Shown here: one piece after another, positions 7,500-15,488 of the stretch | How positions within the stretch are numbered: position 1 is the stretch's first letter | Layout of the letters: each line of letters opens with the position of its first letter | Source: Streptomyces sp. NBC_01381 | Lineage (GTDB): Bacteria > Actinomycetota > Actinomycetes > Streptomycetales > Streptomycetaceae | Length of the DNA stretch: 64,000 bases | Reading direction: 5' to 3' | NCBI RefSeq assembly: GCF_026340305.1 | Contig: NZ_JAPEPI010000002.1 | Span: forward strand, 2,914,001-2,978,000 | Position numbers and translations under genes: made by a program | The notes under the pieces: model-generated | The model's input: only the letters and a program-made list of their open reading frames with translations | Databases searched by the model: none | Told to the model about the DNA's origin: nothing

Positions 7500-9826
7500 T
7501 GGCGGCGGGACTTGCGCAGCCGACCGAGATCACCACCGATCTGGTCGTCGGCGGCATGACGTGCGCGGCCTGTGTGAACCGCGTCGAGAAGAAGCTCGGC
7601 AAACTGGAAGGCGTCGTCGCGACGGTCAACCTGGCCACCGGCCGGGCCCGCGTCACCCACCCCGACTCGTACGCGCCCGAGGACCTCGTCGTGGCCGTGG
7701 AGCAGGCGGGGTTCACCGCGTCGCTCCCGGAGCCGCCCGCCGCGGAAACCGCCGAAGGAGCGGGGGCGGCGCCGCGTGACGAGGCCGCCGATGAGGCGAC
7801 CCGGCAGCGCGATCGCCTCGTGGTCACGGCCGTACTCGCCGTACCGGTGCTGGTCCTTTCCATGGTCCCTGCCCTGCAGTTCAGCAACTGGCAGTGGCTG
7901 TGCTTCGCGCTGGCCGCACCCGTGGCCGTGTGGAGCGCGGCGCCGTGCCACCAGAAGGCCCTGCGCGGCCTTCGGCACTCCGCCGCGACCATGGACACCC
8001 TCGTCTCCCTGGGCGTGATCGCGTCCTTCGCCTGGTCGACGTACGCGCTCTTCCTCGGCGGCGCGGGCGAGCCCGACATGAGCATGCCGTTCAGCCTGCT
8101 TCCTTCGGCGTCCGGCGACGTGGCGCACGTCTACCTCGAAGCGGCCGTCGCCGTACCGCTGTTCGTCCTGACCGGACGCTTCCTGGAGGCCCGCGCCAAG
8201 CACAACACCGGGGCGGCGCTGCGGTCCCTTGCCGAGCTCGCCGCCAAGGACGTCTCGGTGCGCGACGAGGACGGCGGGCGCGAACGGCGCATCCCCATCG
8301 GACAGTTGAAGGTCGGCCAGCTCTTCGTCGTGCGGCCGGGCGAGAAGGTCGCCACCGACGGGACCGTGGTCGAGGGCAGTTCGGCCCTCGACGTGTCGCT
8401 CGTCACCGGCGAGAGCGAACCCGTCGAGACGGCACCCGGCTCGACGGTGGTCGGCGCCGCGGTCAACGCCGGAGGCCTCCTGGTCGTACGGGCCACCGCG
8501 GTGGGCGATGACACCCGCCTCGCCCGCATCACCCGCCTGGTCACCGAGGCGCAGGCGGGCAAGGCCAAGGCGCAGCGGGTCGCGGACCAGGTGGCCGGGG
8601 TGTTCGTGCCGGTCGTGCTCGCCCTCGCCGTCACCGTGCTCGGCTTCTGGCTCGGCGCGGGCGCCGACCCGCAGGCCGCGGTGACCGTGGCCGTGGCGGT
8701 GCTCGTCGTCGCCTGCCCCTGTGCGCTGGGGCTCGCCACGCCCACCGCCCTGCTCGCCGCGACCGGCCGCGGCGCCCAACTCGGCATCCTGGTCAAGGGA
8801 CCCCGGGCCCTGGAGACGCTGCGGGGCATCGACACCGTCGTACTGGACAAGACCGGCACCCTCACCACGGGACGCATGCGCGTGGCCCGGGTGACGGCGG
8901 AACCCGGCGGCATCGGGGACCGGGCGGTGCTGCGTCTCGCGGGCGCCGTGGAGCAGGGCTCCGAGCATCCGCTGGGCAAGGCGATCGCCGGGCACGCGGA
9001 GCAGGCGGAGCCCGGTGAGCCGCTGCCCCGGATGACGGACTTCACCGCCAGTGTCGGCGCGGGCGTGGCCGGACGGGTCGATGAGCGGCACGTCGAGGTG
9101 TGCGCACCGGGCGACACCCCGCTCTCCGAACCACTGGCCGCCGCGCTCGCCGCGGCCGAGGACGCCGCGCACACCCCGGTCCTCGTCCGGGTGGACGGCA
9201 GGCCCGAGGCGGTGATCGCCGTCGGCGACACCCTGCGGCCCGAGGCCTTCCGGGCCGTGGACCGGCTGCGCCGCCTGGGGCTGCGGACCGTCATCGCGAC
9301 CGGTGACCGGGACGCGACCGCACGGGCCGTCGCCGCCGAACTCGGCATCCCCGAGACCGATGTGCACGCGCGCTGCACCCCGGAGGACAAGGCCCTGCTG
9401 GTCAAGGAGCTGAAGGCCGAAGGGCTGCGGGTCGCCGTCGTCGGGGACGGCGTCAACGACACGGTGGCGCTGGCCGGCGCGGACCTGGGCATCGCGATGG
9501 GCGGCGGCACGGACGCCGCGATCGGAGCGGCCGACGTGACGCTGGTCCGCGAGGACGTCCTGGTCGTCGCGGACGCCGTCAAGCTCGCCCGCAGAACGAT
9601 GGGCACGATCCGCGCGAACCTGCTGTGGGCGTTCGGATACAACCTTGTGACGGTGCCCCTGGCGATGACAGGGTGGCTCAACCCGATGGTGGCGGCCGCC
9701 GCGATGTCGGTCAGCTCGCTGCTCGTGGTCACCAACAGCCTGCGCCTGCGCGCCTGGCAGCCCACCGCCCCACATGTCGTACGAGGAGGCCGCGGGCCCG
9801 CGCGTCGACTGGAGGCAGCCGCGTGA
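7499..9826 (+). CDS. copA: copper-translocating P1B-type ATPase
   Basis: A 775-residue membrane ATPase that exports Cu(I). It has one N-terminal heavy-metal-associated domain (GMTCAAC, residues 19-25), the membrane CPC motif (C406-P-C408), the phosphorylated Asp in DKTGTLT (D450), the HP motif (SEHPLGKAI), TGES, and GDGVNDTVALAGADLGIAMG. The hinge motif reads GDGVNDTVAL where many relatives have GDGxNDxPAL, a minor variation. ATG 7499 overlaps the stop of the upstream membrane peptide. The downstream chaperone-like gene overlaps by 4 nt, making a three-gene copper resistance operon. Confidence 0.95.
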   Translation: MAAGLAQPTEITTDLVVGGMTCAACVNRVEKKLGKLEGVVATVNLATGRARVTHPDSYAPEDLVVAVEQAGFTASLPEPPAAETAEGAGAAPRDEAADEATRQRDRLVVTAVLAVPVLVLSMVPALQFSNWQWLCFALAAPVAVWSAAPCHQKALRGLRHSAATMDTLVSLGVIASFAWSTYALFLGGAGEPDMSMPFSLLPSASGDVAHVYLEAAVAVPLFVLTGRFLEARAKHNTGAALRSLAELAAKDVSVRDEDGGRERRIPIGQLKVGQLFVVRPGEKVATDGTVVEGSSALDVSLVTGESEPVETAPGSTVVGAAVNAGGLLVVRATAVGDDTRLARITRLVTEAQAGKAKAQRVADQVAGVFVPVVLALAVTVLGFWLGAGADPQAAVTVAVAVLVVACPCALGLATPTALLAATGRGAQLGILVKGPRALETLRGIDTVVLDKTGTLTTGRMRVARVTAEPGGIGDRAVLRLAGAVEQGSEHPLGKAIAGHAEQAEPGEPLPRMTDFTASVGAGVAGRVDERHVEVCAPGDTPLSEPLAAALAAAEDAAHTPVLVRVDGRPEAVIAVGDTLRPEAFRAVDRLRRLGLRTVIATGDRDATARAVAAELGIPETDVHARCTPEDKALLVKELKAEGLRVAVVGDGVNDTVALAGADLGIAMGGGTDAAIGAADVTLVREDVLVVADAVKLARRTMGTIRANLLWAFGYNLVTVPLAMTGWLNPMVAAAAMSVSSLLVVTNSLRLRAWQPTAPHVVRGGRGPARRLEAAA

Positions 9827-10344
9827 GCGCCACAGGAACGACCGCGCAGCGACTGCGGCTCCGGGCCTCGGCCGCCCTCCCGGCGCTCGCAGCGGCGGCG
9901 GCCAGCGCGCTGGCCCTGGGCGGACTCTCCGTCTGGACCGCCGCAGGAGCCGCCGGCTCTGCACCCGAACTCCGGATCACCGCGGCCCGGTTGCTGCTGC
10001 CGTCCGAGGGCAACGAGAGCACGGCCGCCGTGTTCCGCATCCGCAACACCGGCGGCGCCGCGGACCGTCTGGTCTCCGTCAGCTCGCCGACGATGGGCGA
10101 GGCCATGCTGTCGCGCGACGCGCCCGTCGGTGAACGGGCGGCCCGCATGTCCATGGTCGAGTCGGCCACGGTGCCCGCCGACGGTACGCTGACCATGACG
10201 CCGTACGGACTCGACGTGATGGTCGACATCCGCGAGCCGCTGCGCCTGGGGCAGCGCGTCGAGTTCAGCCTGCGCTTCGAGGACGGCGGGACGCTGAAGA
10301 CGGAGGCGCTCGTCGTGCGCCCCACCGACTGGAACGCGCCCTGA
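9823..10344 (+). CDS. PCu(A)C-family (DUF461) copper chaperone-like protein
   Basis: A 173-residue exported protein. It has a signal or anchor segment at residues about 14-45 and then the PCu(A)C beta-barrel with Met-rich conserved positions (GEAMLSRD, ARMSMVES, GTLTMTPYGLDVMV, LRFEDGGTL). Family members bind Cu(I) outside the membrane and deliver it to cytochrome oxidase. The usual His ligands are not obvious here, so binding may rely on Met residues. GTG 9823 overlaps the copA stop (GTGA). Confidence 0.78.
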   Translation: MSATGTTAQRLRLRASAALPALAAAAASALALGGLSVWTAAGAAGSAPELRITAARLLLPSEGNESTAAVFRIRNTGGAADRLVSVSSPTMGEAMLSRDAPVGERAARMSMVESATVPADGTLTMTPYGLDVMVDIREPLRLGQRVEFSLRFEDGGTLKTEALVVRPTDWNAP

Positions 10345-10373
10345 CACGGACAGCGCCTCCGTCGACGCACACC

Positions 10374-10403
10374 TATGCCCGGGGTGAACTCACCCCGGGC
10401 ATA
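10374..10403. terminator. bidirectional terminator between convergent genes
   Basis: Near-perfect inverted repeat TATGCCCGGGGTGA/TCACCCCGGGCATA lying between the chaperone gene (plus) and the sigma-factor gene (minus). Its right arm encodes the last residues and stop of the sigma factor. It can fold on both strands. Confidence 0.75.
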
Positions 10404-11037
10404 CGGGGCTTTCGGCCGCGTTCAGGAGTGACGTCATGACCGCCCTGGCCCGTGCCACGCGGGAGCGGACGGTGCCGATCGGGCAGCCGGCCGCGTCGGC
10501 GGCGTCCGCGTAGGGCATCCCGAGGACCTGCGTGAGCACGAACGCCTGCCTTCGGGGCGCGTCCAGCGAGCTCAGCAGATCGAGCAGCGCCACGCCCTCG
10601 TCGAAGCCGGGAAGGCCGCCGGGCTGCGATCGCTCCGCCTCCGTACGCCAGTTGGGGCCGTCGGCGAATCGGGGGCGGGCGGCGGCCGCGCGGTAGCGGT
10701 CGGCCACCACCCTGCGGGCGATCGACAGCAGCCACGTACGGGCGCAGGAACGTCCTGCGAACCGGGGCAGGGCCGTCAAGGTGCGTAAGTACGTCTCCTG
10801 CGTGAGGTCTTCGGCTCCCTGCACATCGGCGCCGAGATAGGCGACGAAGCGGCAGACATCGGCGCGCGTGGCGCGCACGAAACGTTCGAGGGCCTCGGTG
10901 TCGCCGTCGCGGGCGGCCAGCGCCCACTCCGTGATCTTTGCGTCGCTCGCGGCGGCGGTGCCGCCGCTCGGCCGCTGTTTCAGGGTGGGATGCGGCTGTT
11001 TGAGGGCAGGCGGCAGCTGTTTCAGGGCAGGGGGCAT
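10390..11037 (-). CDS. ECF RNA polymerase sigma factor
   Basis: A 215-residue sigma-70-family protein with region 2 (ADVCRFVAYLGADVQGAEDLTQETYLR) and region 4 (RQAFVLTQVLGMPYADAADAAGCPIGTVRSRVARAR) separated by a short linker. The N-terminal 25 residues contain three near repeats of PALKQ (LPPALKQ-PHPTLKQ), which is unusual and may come from slippage; the conserved part begins near residue 32. No anti-sigma gene with a recognisable ZAS domain is adjacent. The nearest upstream gene in the same direction encodes a membrane protein, which could play such a role, but this is speculation. Confidence 0.88.
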   Translation of the reverse strand: MPPALKQLPPALKQPHPTLKQRPSGGTAAASDAKITEWALAARDGDTEALERFVRATRADVCRFVAYLGADVQGAEDLTQETYLRTLTALPRFAGRSCARTWLLSIARRVVADRYRAAAARPRFADGPNWRTEAERSQPGGLPGFDEGVALLDLLSSLDAPRRQAFVLTQVLGMPYADAADAAGCPIGTVRSRVARARAVMTSLLNAAESPVCPG

Positions 11038-11111
11038 CGCGGACTGTCCTTCGCGTGCGGACGGAACCTGCCGTGGGGCATGGCTCCGTCGGCGGACACC
11101 CTGCGCGTCCC

Positions 11112-11136
11112 GGATACGGATACGGATACGAATACG
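11112..11136. repeat. short hexanucleotide repeat
   Basis: Three perfect GGATAC units followed by a GAATAC variant in the gap upstream of the sigma-factor gene. Some 210 nt here (11038-11249) hold no gene that I can support. Confidence 0.6.
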
Positions 11137-11249
11137 GGCGCGGGGGCATGGGCGGTGGGGTCAGCGCGCGCGGCGGCCGTGCGGGTGCGCACCGGCGCAT
11201 GGCGCACTGCGTCACCGGCCGTGCCCCGGGCGGGCCTTGGCCGGTGGTG

Positions 11250-11903
11250 TCAGACGGTGCTCGGGCGGTGCGGCGGGCCGCGGCGTGAGACGACGTGGCG
11301 CAGGAGCGGCAGCTGCGGCCTTCGCGGCGGCAGCGGCAGGGCCACGGACGGCCGGCGTCCGGGCATCGGGGAAGGCCCCTGGACGGCGCGGTCCAGGGGC
11401 GCGAAGACAAAGGCGGCGAGGGCCCGTCCGAGGCGGAGCGCCGCGGCTTCGCCCCGCCACAGCCACAGTCCGCACAGCAGTCCGGCGAGCGCGTGGGCGG
11501 ACGTCATGCCGGCGAAGGCGCCAAAGGCGGGCTCCGTGTCGGCGGTGCGCATGTGCGCCATGCCCGCACCGGAGTGCCGCGGAGTGCCGGCCGGGCCGGG
11601 TCCCGTCGAGGTCTGGGAGAGCGTGAAGGCCAAGTGCAGCGCGAGCTGGGTCAGCACGCTCGCGCCGCACACCGCGAGGGCGCCGCGGGCCCGGCCGGTC
11701 AGGCACCAGGCGGCCGCGGCCACGGCGGCGAACGCGGACCACACGGCCCAGGCGGGCAGCGCGTGGCCGGACATCAGGGCGTGCCCCGGAGCCGTCACCG
11801 ATACGCACACGGCGGCGAAGACCGCTGAGCGGGTCAGCCGGCCGGCTCCGCCGCGGCGGAACTCCGTGCCGGCTGCCGGTAACCTCGCGGCCTGCCGGGT
11901 CAC
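11250..11903 (-). CDS. hypothetical His/Met-rich multi-pass membrane protein
   Basis: A 217-residue protein with four or five predicted membrane segments (for example SAVFAAVCVSVTAPGHALM, AVWSAFAAVAAAAW and AGLLCGLWLW). His and Met residues cluster at membrane borders (GHALMSGHAL, GAGMAHMRT, GMTSAHAL), and the neighbouring genes are copper-related, so a metal link is possible but unproven. GTG 11903 overlaps the stop of the upstream HAAS-type gene (GTGA), which fixes the start. No named family recognised. Confidence 0.65.
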   Translation of the reverse strand: MTRQAARLPAAGTEFRRGGAGRLTRSAVFAAVCVSVTAPGHALMSGHALPAWAVWSAFAAVAAAAWCLTGRARGALAVCGASVLTQLALHLAFTLSQTSTGPGPAGTPRHSGAGMAHMRTADTEPAFGAFAGMTSAHALAGLLCGLWLWRGEAAALRLGRALAAFVFAPLDRAVQGPSPMPGRRPSVALPLPPRRPQLPLLRHVVSRRGPPHRPSTV

Positions 11904-12595
11904 CGCGGTCCGGGCGCGGCGGGTTCCATGATCGGCAGTCGTGCGACCCGGCGGCAGACGCGGACCGACTTGGCCATCACGCCGTGCGACGTGGCGGCGA
12001 GCGAGCAGGCGAGCGCGATCAGCGGCCAGTTCGTGGCCAGGACCGAGGCCGTGGCCAGGGCGAGCGTGGCGACGGCGATGGAGACGCTGGCGGTGGTGCC
12101 CGTCCACCCGACCATCCGCGGCAGCTCCTCAGGGGTGGGCAGCCAGCGGGCGAGGGTGCCGGTCGCGGCGAGGGCCCCCGCGGCGAGCAGTGCCGCCACG
12201 ACCGCGGTCCCGGCCAGATACAGGGCCATCAGCTGGGCGGTCCACGGCAGCGCCCAGTCCTGCGCGTCGCCCGCGTTGCGGACGAGGAACCAGCAGGCGA
12301 TCAGGAAGGGCGCGGTGATGACGATGGAGCGGGACGTGTGCCGGGCCTGAGCGATGGTCAGTTCCCGCTGGCAGCTCGCCACCAGGTCCTCCATGGTCCC
12401 GAAGTCGCGTAACGCCCGCTCGGCGGCGCGGTCGTGGGACATGCCGTGGCCCGTGAGCTCCGCGACGGCGTCGGTGAGGCCGTCGCGCACCTCATCGAGC
12501 AGCCTGGCCTTGGCGCGGACCGGGCCGTGCAGCGCGGCCTCCAGCGCCGTGAGGTAGTCCTCGACGGGGTCGCTGCGCTGTTCCACGGCGCTCAC
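11900..12595 (-). CDS. HAAS-domain (DUF1700-like) membrane protein
   Basis: A 231-residue protein. Residues 1-75 form the helical HAAS/permease-prefix domain (YLTALEAALHGPVRAKARLLDEV, AERALRDFG), followed by four to five membrane segments. Such genes commonly sit directly behind a PadR repressor, as here: the GTG start overlaps the PadR stop (GTGA). Members are thought to sense or signal through the membrane, but the function here is unknown. Confidence 0.8.
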   Translation of the reverse strand: MSAVEQRSDPVEDYLTALEAALHGPVRAKARLLDEVRDGLTDAVAELTGHGMSHDRAAERALRDFGTMEDLVASCQRELTIAQARHTSRSIVITAPFLIACWFLVRNAGDAQDWALPWTAQLMALYLAGTAVVAALLAAGALAATGTLARWLPTPEELPRMVGWTGTTASVSIAVATLALATASVLATNWPLIALACSLAATSHGVMAKSVRVCRRVARLPIMEPAAPGPR

Positions 12596-12933
12596 GTGAG
12601 GAGCCCCGGCGGGGCCGCGGGATTGAGGACCGAGCCGATGGCCGTCGTGAATTCGTTCCACGCCGACCGCTCGCTGGCCAAGGTGCGCTGCCCGGCGTCC
12701 GTCAGTTCGTAGCAGCGCTTGCGGCGCTCGCCCACGGACTGCCAGCTGCTCTGCAAAAGCCCCACCCGCTCAAGGCGGTTGAGGGCGGGGTAGATCGTGC
12801 CGGTGCGCAGCTCGAGCGCGCCGCCGCTGCGTTCCTGCACGGCCGTGATGATCGCGTACCCGTGCAGGGGGCCTGGCTCGAGCACGGCGAGCAGCAGCCC
12901 GTCCAGATGTCCTCTGACCGCGTCCTGTCTCAT
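12592..12933 (-). CDS. PadR-family transcriptional repressor
   Basis: A 113-residue winged-helix regulator with the family core LLLAVLEPGPLHGYAI, GTIYPALNRLERVGLL and RKRCYELTDAGQRTL. It is first in a three-gene operon with the HAAS protein and the His/Met-rich membrane protein. A near-palindrome (12936-12948) lies 2 nt upstream of its ATG and is a candidate self-operator. Confidence 0.92.
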   Translation of the reverse strand: MRQDAVRGHLDGLLLAVLEPGPLHGYAIITAVQERSGGALELRTGTIYPALNRLERVGLLQSSWQSVGERRKRCYELTDAGQRTLASERSAWNEFTTAIGSVLNPAAPPGLLT

Positions 12934-12935
12934 GA

Positions 12936-12948
12936 GTAGGCAGCCTAC
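12936..12948. promoter_or_regulatory. operator-like near-palindrome before the PadR gene
   Basis: GTAGGCAGCCTAC, symmetric apart from its central base and next to the PadR start codon. Its GGCAGCC core recurs in the elements at 12976 and 15394. Confidence 0.5.
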
Positions 12949-12975
12949 ACAATCGGGGCGTTGGCGTGCTATCTA

Positions 12976-12991
12976 TTGGCAGCCAACATAT
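12976..12991. promoter_or_regulatory. operator-like element shared with 15395
   Basis: TTGGCAGCCAACATAT lies 24 nt upstream of the DUF2269 gene. The same 16 nt occur before the FAD oxidase gene at 15395-15410, and both copies are preceded by GTGCTA. The TTGGC-a-GCCAA core is a palindrome, as expected for a dimeric repressor. Confidence 0.55.
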
Positions 12992-13015
12992 CCATTGCCG
13001 GCGGAGGGGTCCGCA

Positions 13016-13492
13016 GTGAGCAAGTTCTTGTTATCGGTGCATGTCATCCTGGCGATCCTGGCGGTCGGACCGATCGCCGTCGCCGCCTCGATGTTCCCGC
13101 GCTACGCACAGCAGTTGACGACCGACGGCGAGGACCCGGACGGCAACGCGGCCGGAGTGGCCGGGATCCTGCACAAGATCTGCCGCGGGTACGCGCTCTT
13201 CGGCATCGGCGTCCCGGTCTTCGGACTCGCCACCGCCGTCCAGCTCGACGCGCTCACCGATGTCTGGCTCATCATCTCGATCGTCCTGACCGCGGTCGCC
13301 GCCGCCGTCCTCGCGATGGCCATCCTGCCCAACCAGCAGCGGGTGCTCGCGGTGGCCGGCGGAACGGCCGAGCCCGGCGCGCCCGCCGTTCCGGCGAGCA
13401 GGCTCTCCATGCTCACGGGCATCTTCAACTTGCTGTGGACGGTTGTCGTGATCCTCATGATCGTCCGCCCCGGCTCCACGACGGGTGCTTGA
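13016..13492 (+). CDS. DUF2269-like integral membrane protein
   Basis: A 158-residue protein with four hydrophobic segments; the N-terminus SKFLLSVHVILAILAVGPIAVA is typical of the DUF2269 family. The GTG start follows GGAGGGG with good spacing. It is divergent from the PadR gene and shares with it a short intergenic region with two GGCAGCC palindromes. Function unknown. Confidence 0.75.
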   Translation: MSKFLLSVHVILAILAVGPIAVAASMFPRYAQQLTTDGEDPDGNAAGVAGILHKICRGYALFGIGVPVFGLATAVQLDALTDVWLIISIVLTAVAAAVLAMAILPNQQRVLAVAGGTAEPGAPAVPASRLSMLTGIFNLLWTVVVILMIVRPGSTTGA

Positions 13493-13497
13493 TCTCG

Positions 13498-13770
13498 ATG
13501 CGTACGTTGCGAATCGCCGCCGCGGTCGAGGCCGCCTCCCTGGTCATCCTGCTGATCAATGTCTTCACCATCCATGCCGAGCCGATCACTTCGCTGGGCG
13601 GGCCGACCCATGGCTCGGCCTATCTCGTCGCCATCGCGATGACCTGGGCGATCCCCGCCGCCGCCGAGACCAGCGCCCGGTGGCTCGCCCTGATCCCCGG
13701 CATCGGGGCGATGCTCGCGCTGCGCAGGCTCGGCGCCGAGCCTGCGGGCAACGCGCCGGGCGCTCTATGA
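13498..13770 (+). CDS. DUF3817-like small membrane protein
   Basis: A 90-residue protein (MRTLRIAAAVEAASLVILLI, then HGSAYLVAIAMTWA) that resembles the DUF3817 membrane proteins. It begins 6 nt after the preceding gene; a TTG at 13489 is another possible start. Its last codons overlap the first preserved codons of a truncated aminotransferase in another frame, so its 3' end may have been created by a recombination and the true C-terminus lost. Confidence 0.6.
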   Translation: MRTLRIAAAVEAASLVILLINVFTIHAEPITSLGGPTHGSAYLVAIAMTWAIPAAAETSARWLALIPGIGAMLALRRLGAEPAGNAPGAL

Positions 13771-14421
13771 CTCGGCGCAGGCGTTCGGCTGCCGGCCCCT
13801 GGCGCCGGCCCCCAAGGGAGCGGCGGAGGTGTTCAGCTTCCACGCGAAGAAGATCCTGAACGCCTTCGAGGGCGAGCTCGCCGCCACCGACGACGACGAG
13901 ATCCACGCGCGCGTGCGGTCGATGCACAACTTCGGCTTCGACGACGCGATGGAGGTCGCGGGACCGGGGACGAACGCGAAGATGAGCGAGTCGTCGGCGG
14001 CGATGGGCATCGCGTCCGTCGAGCGCCTGGACGACACGCTGAGCACCTACAGATCGCTCCATCTGCATTACCGGGACGGCTTGGACGAGGTGCCGGGCGT
14101 CACCCTGATCGAGGCTCCCGCGCGGCAGACCCACAACCACCCGTACGTCGTCGTACGGGTGGACCCGGGCGCGGCAAGCCTTGACCGCGACCGTCTTTTC
14201 GACATCCTCGGCGCGGAGAACATCCGCACCAAGAAGTACTTCGCACCGGGCTGCCACCGCATGCCGCCCTACCGCGCTGACGCCGTGCACACACCGCTCG
14301 ACCTGCCGGCGACCGAGGAGCTCGCGGGGCGTGTGCTCGCCCTGCCGATCGGGCTCTCGGTGGCGCCGGACGACGTGGACCTGATCTGCGACGTGATCGC
14401 GGCCGCGGTCCGCCACGCCTG
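13757..14421 (+). pseudogene. DegT/DnrJ/EryC1 sugar aminotransferase, 5' truncated
   Basis: Only the C-terminal part of a nucleotide-sugar aminotransferase remains. It starts within the segment ALYDSAQAFGC and continues through the PLP-lysine region FSFHAKKILNAFEGE, MHNFGFDD, GTNAKMSESSAAMG and the tail LALPIGLSVAPDDVDLICDV. About 180 N-terminal residues and the start are absent. The frame has lost its own stop and runs on to 14932 antisense to a glycosyltransferase remnant. The closest family picture is VioA/FdtB-like enzymes that aminate dTDP-4-keto-6-deoxyglucose, by motif only. Not functional. Confidence 0.85.
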
Positions 14422-14540
14422 GCCGACCGCGGCCGCCGGGTCACCGCGACTGCCGCCGCTCGGCGGAGCCGACGTCGGCCGCGAGACCCTCGATGTGCTC
14501 GGCGGCGCGGCGGGGCCCGTTCTGCGCGCGGTACTCCTCG

Positions 14541-15275
14541 CGTTCTTGGCCACGGTGCCCTGCGTCAGGTGCACCACGGTGTCGTACGCCTTCAAGTCGT
14601 CCCACCAGTGCGGAGGTTGGAACTCATCGGTGGGCTCGCCGGTGATGGGGCCGACGAAGCGGGTCTGCGGGAGCAGGTCGCTGCGGGGGTACTCGAAGGA
14701 AGGCACCGTCCCGAGGAGGTGCAGCGACGGCATGCGGATGATGTTCTCGAAGGCGCCGGCGTCGATCCGCTCGAGGCCCACCTGGGCACGCGTCTTGTCG
14801 GCCTCCCGCCGCAGCTCGCGCATGATGATGTGGTCCCCGGTCCACTTCAGCATCCGGTTGCGCAGGCGCGCCCGAGGGCGGTGGCGCTCGGCCGCAGGCC
14901 CATGCCGAACGGCGCGGTGTCCCGGCTGCTGAGGGTGTAGATCGACGTGGCCATCCAGACCAATGGAATTCCCGTCTTCTCGCTGAGGAATCCGCCGGCG
15001 TACGTGGTCTCGTTGGTGACCACCACATCGGGGCGCAATTCCTCGGCCGGCGCCGTCAGATCCCGGAGTTGATCGGGTGCGGTGCCGAAAAACACGTCAC
15101 GGAAGACGGCGACCATTCCCTTGGTTCCGGTGAGACCTTCGTGGTGGGGGAATGCCTCGTCGTGCGTCATTCCGCCGTAGTCGAATCCGGAGACGATCGG
15201 GGAGAACCGGGCGCCGGTCTTTTCGACGCGTGCCTCGAATGCCTTGCCTGTGTACCAGGTCACTTCGTTTCCACC
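14541..15275 (-). pseudogene. MGT-type glycosyltransferase remnant
   Basis: The preserved reading begins GGNEVTWYTGKAFEARVEKT, internal to the usual N-terminus (relatives have about 30 residues before GHEVTWYTG), and a TGA lies five codons upstream. After MGLRPSATALGR the frame is lost near 14855-14880 and resumes as NRMLKWTGDHIIMRELRREA. The gene then breaks off at VVHLTQGTVAKN, before the sugar-nucleotide-binding part. It is therefore truncated at both ends and frameshifted. It lies tail-to-tail with the aminotransferase remnant, so both probably derive from one lost deoxysugar or glycoside gene set. Confidence 0.82.
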
Positions 15276-15393
15276 GGAACGTCAACCCAGCGGGCGATCG
15301 CTCAGGACCGTTCGTTCAGTGGGTGCCCGCGGGCCCAACTGGCCGGAAAGGGCAGGCGGTCTGCCCGGGTCGTGCCGGATGTGCTACCAATAG

Positions 15394-15410
15394 GTTGGCA
15401 GCCAACATAT
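15394..15410. promoter_or_regulatory. operator-like element before the FAD oxidase
   Basis: GTTGGCAGCCAACATAT contains the perfectly arranged GTTGGC-a-GCCAAC palindrome. It is followed by a further half-site TTGCCAGCCAAC (15410-15421). It matches the element at 12976 over 16 nt. Distance to the oxidase ATG is 79 nt. Confidence 0.55.
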
Positions 15411-15488
15411 TGCCAGCCAACGCTGGGGCCGTGAACAGGAAACCGGTAGACCCCGACCCACCGAGCGCAGTCGAGGACAAGGACAAGC

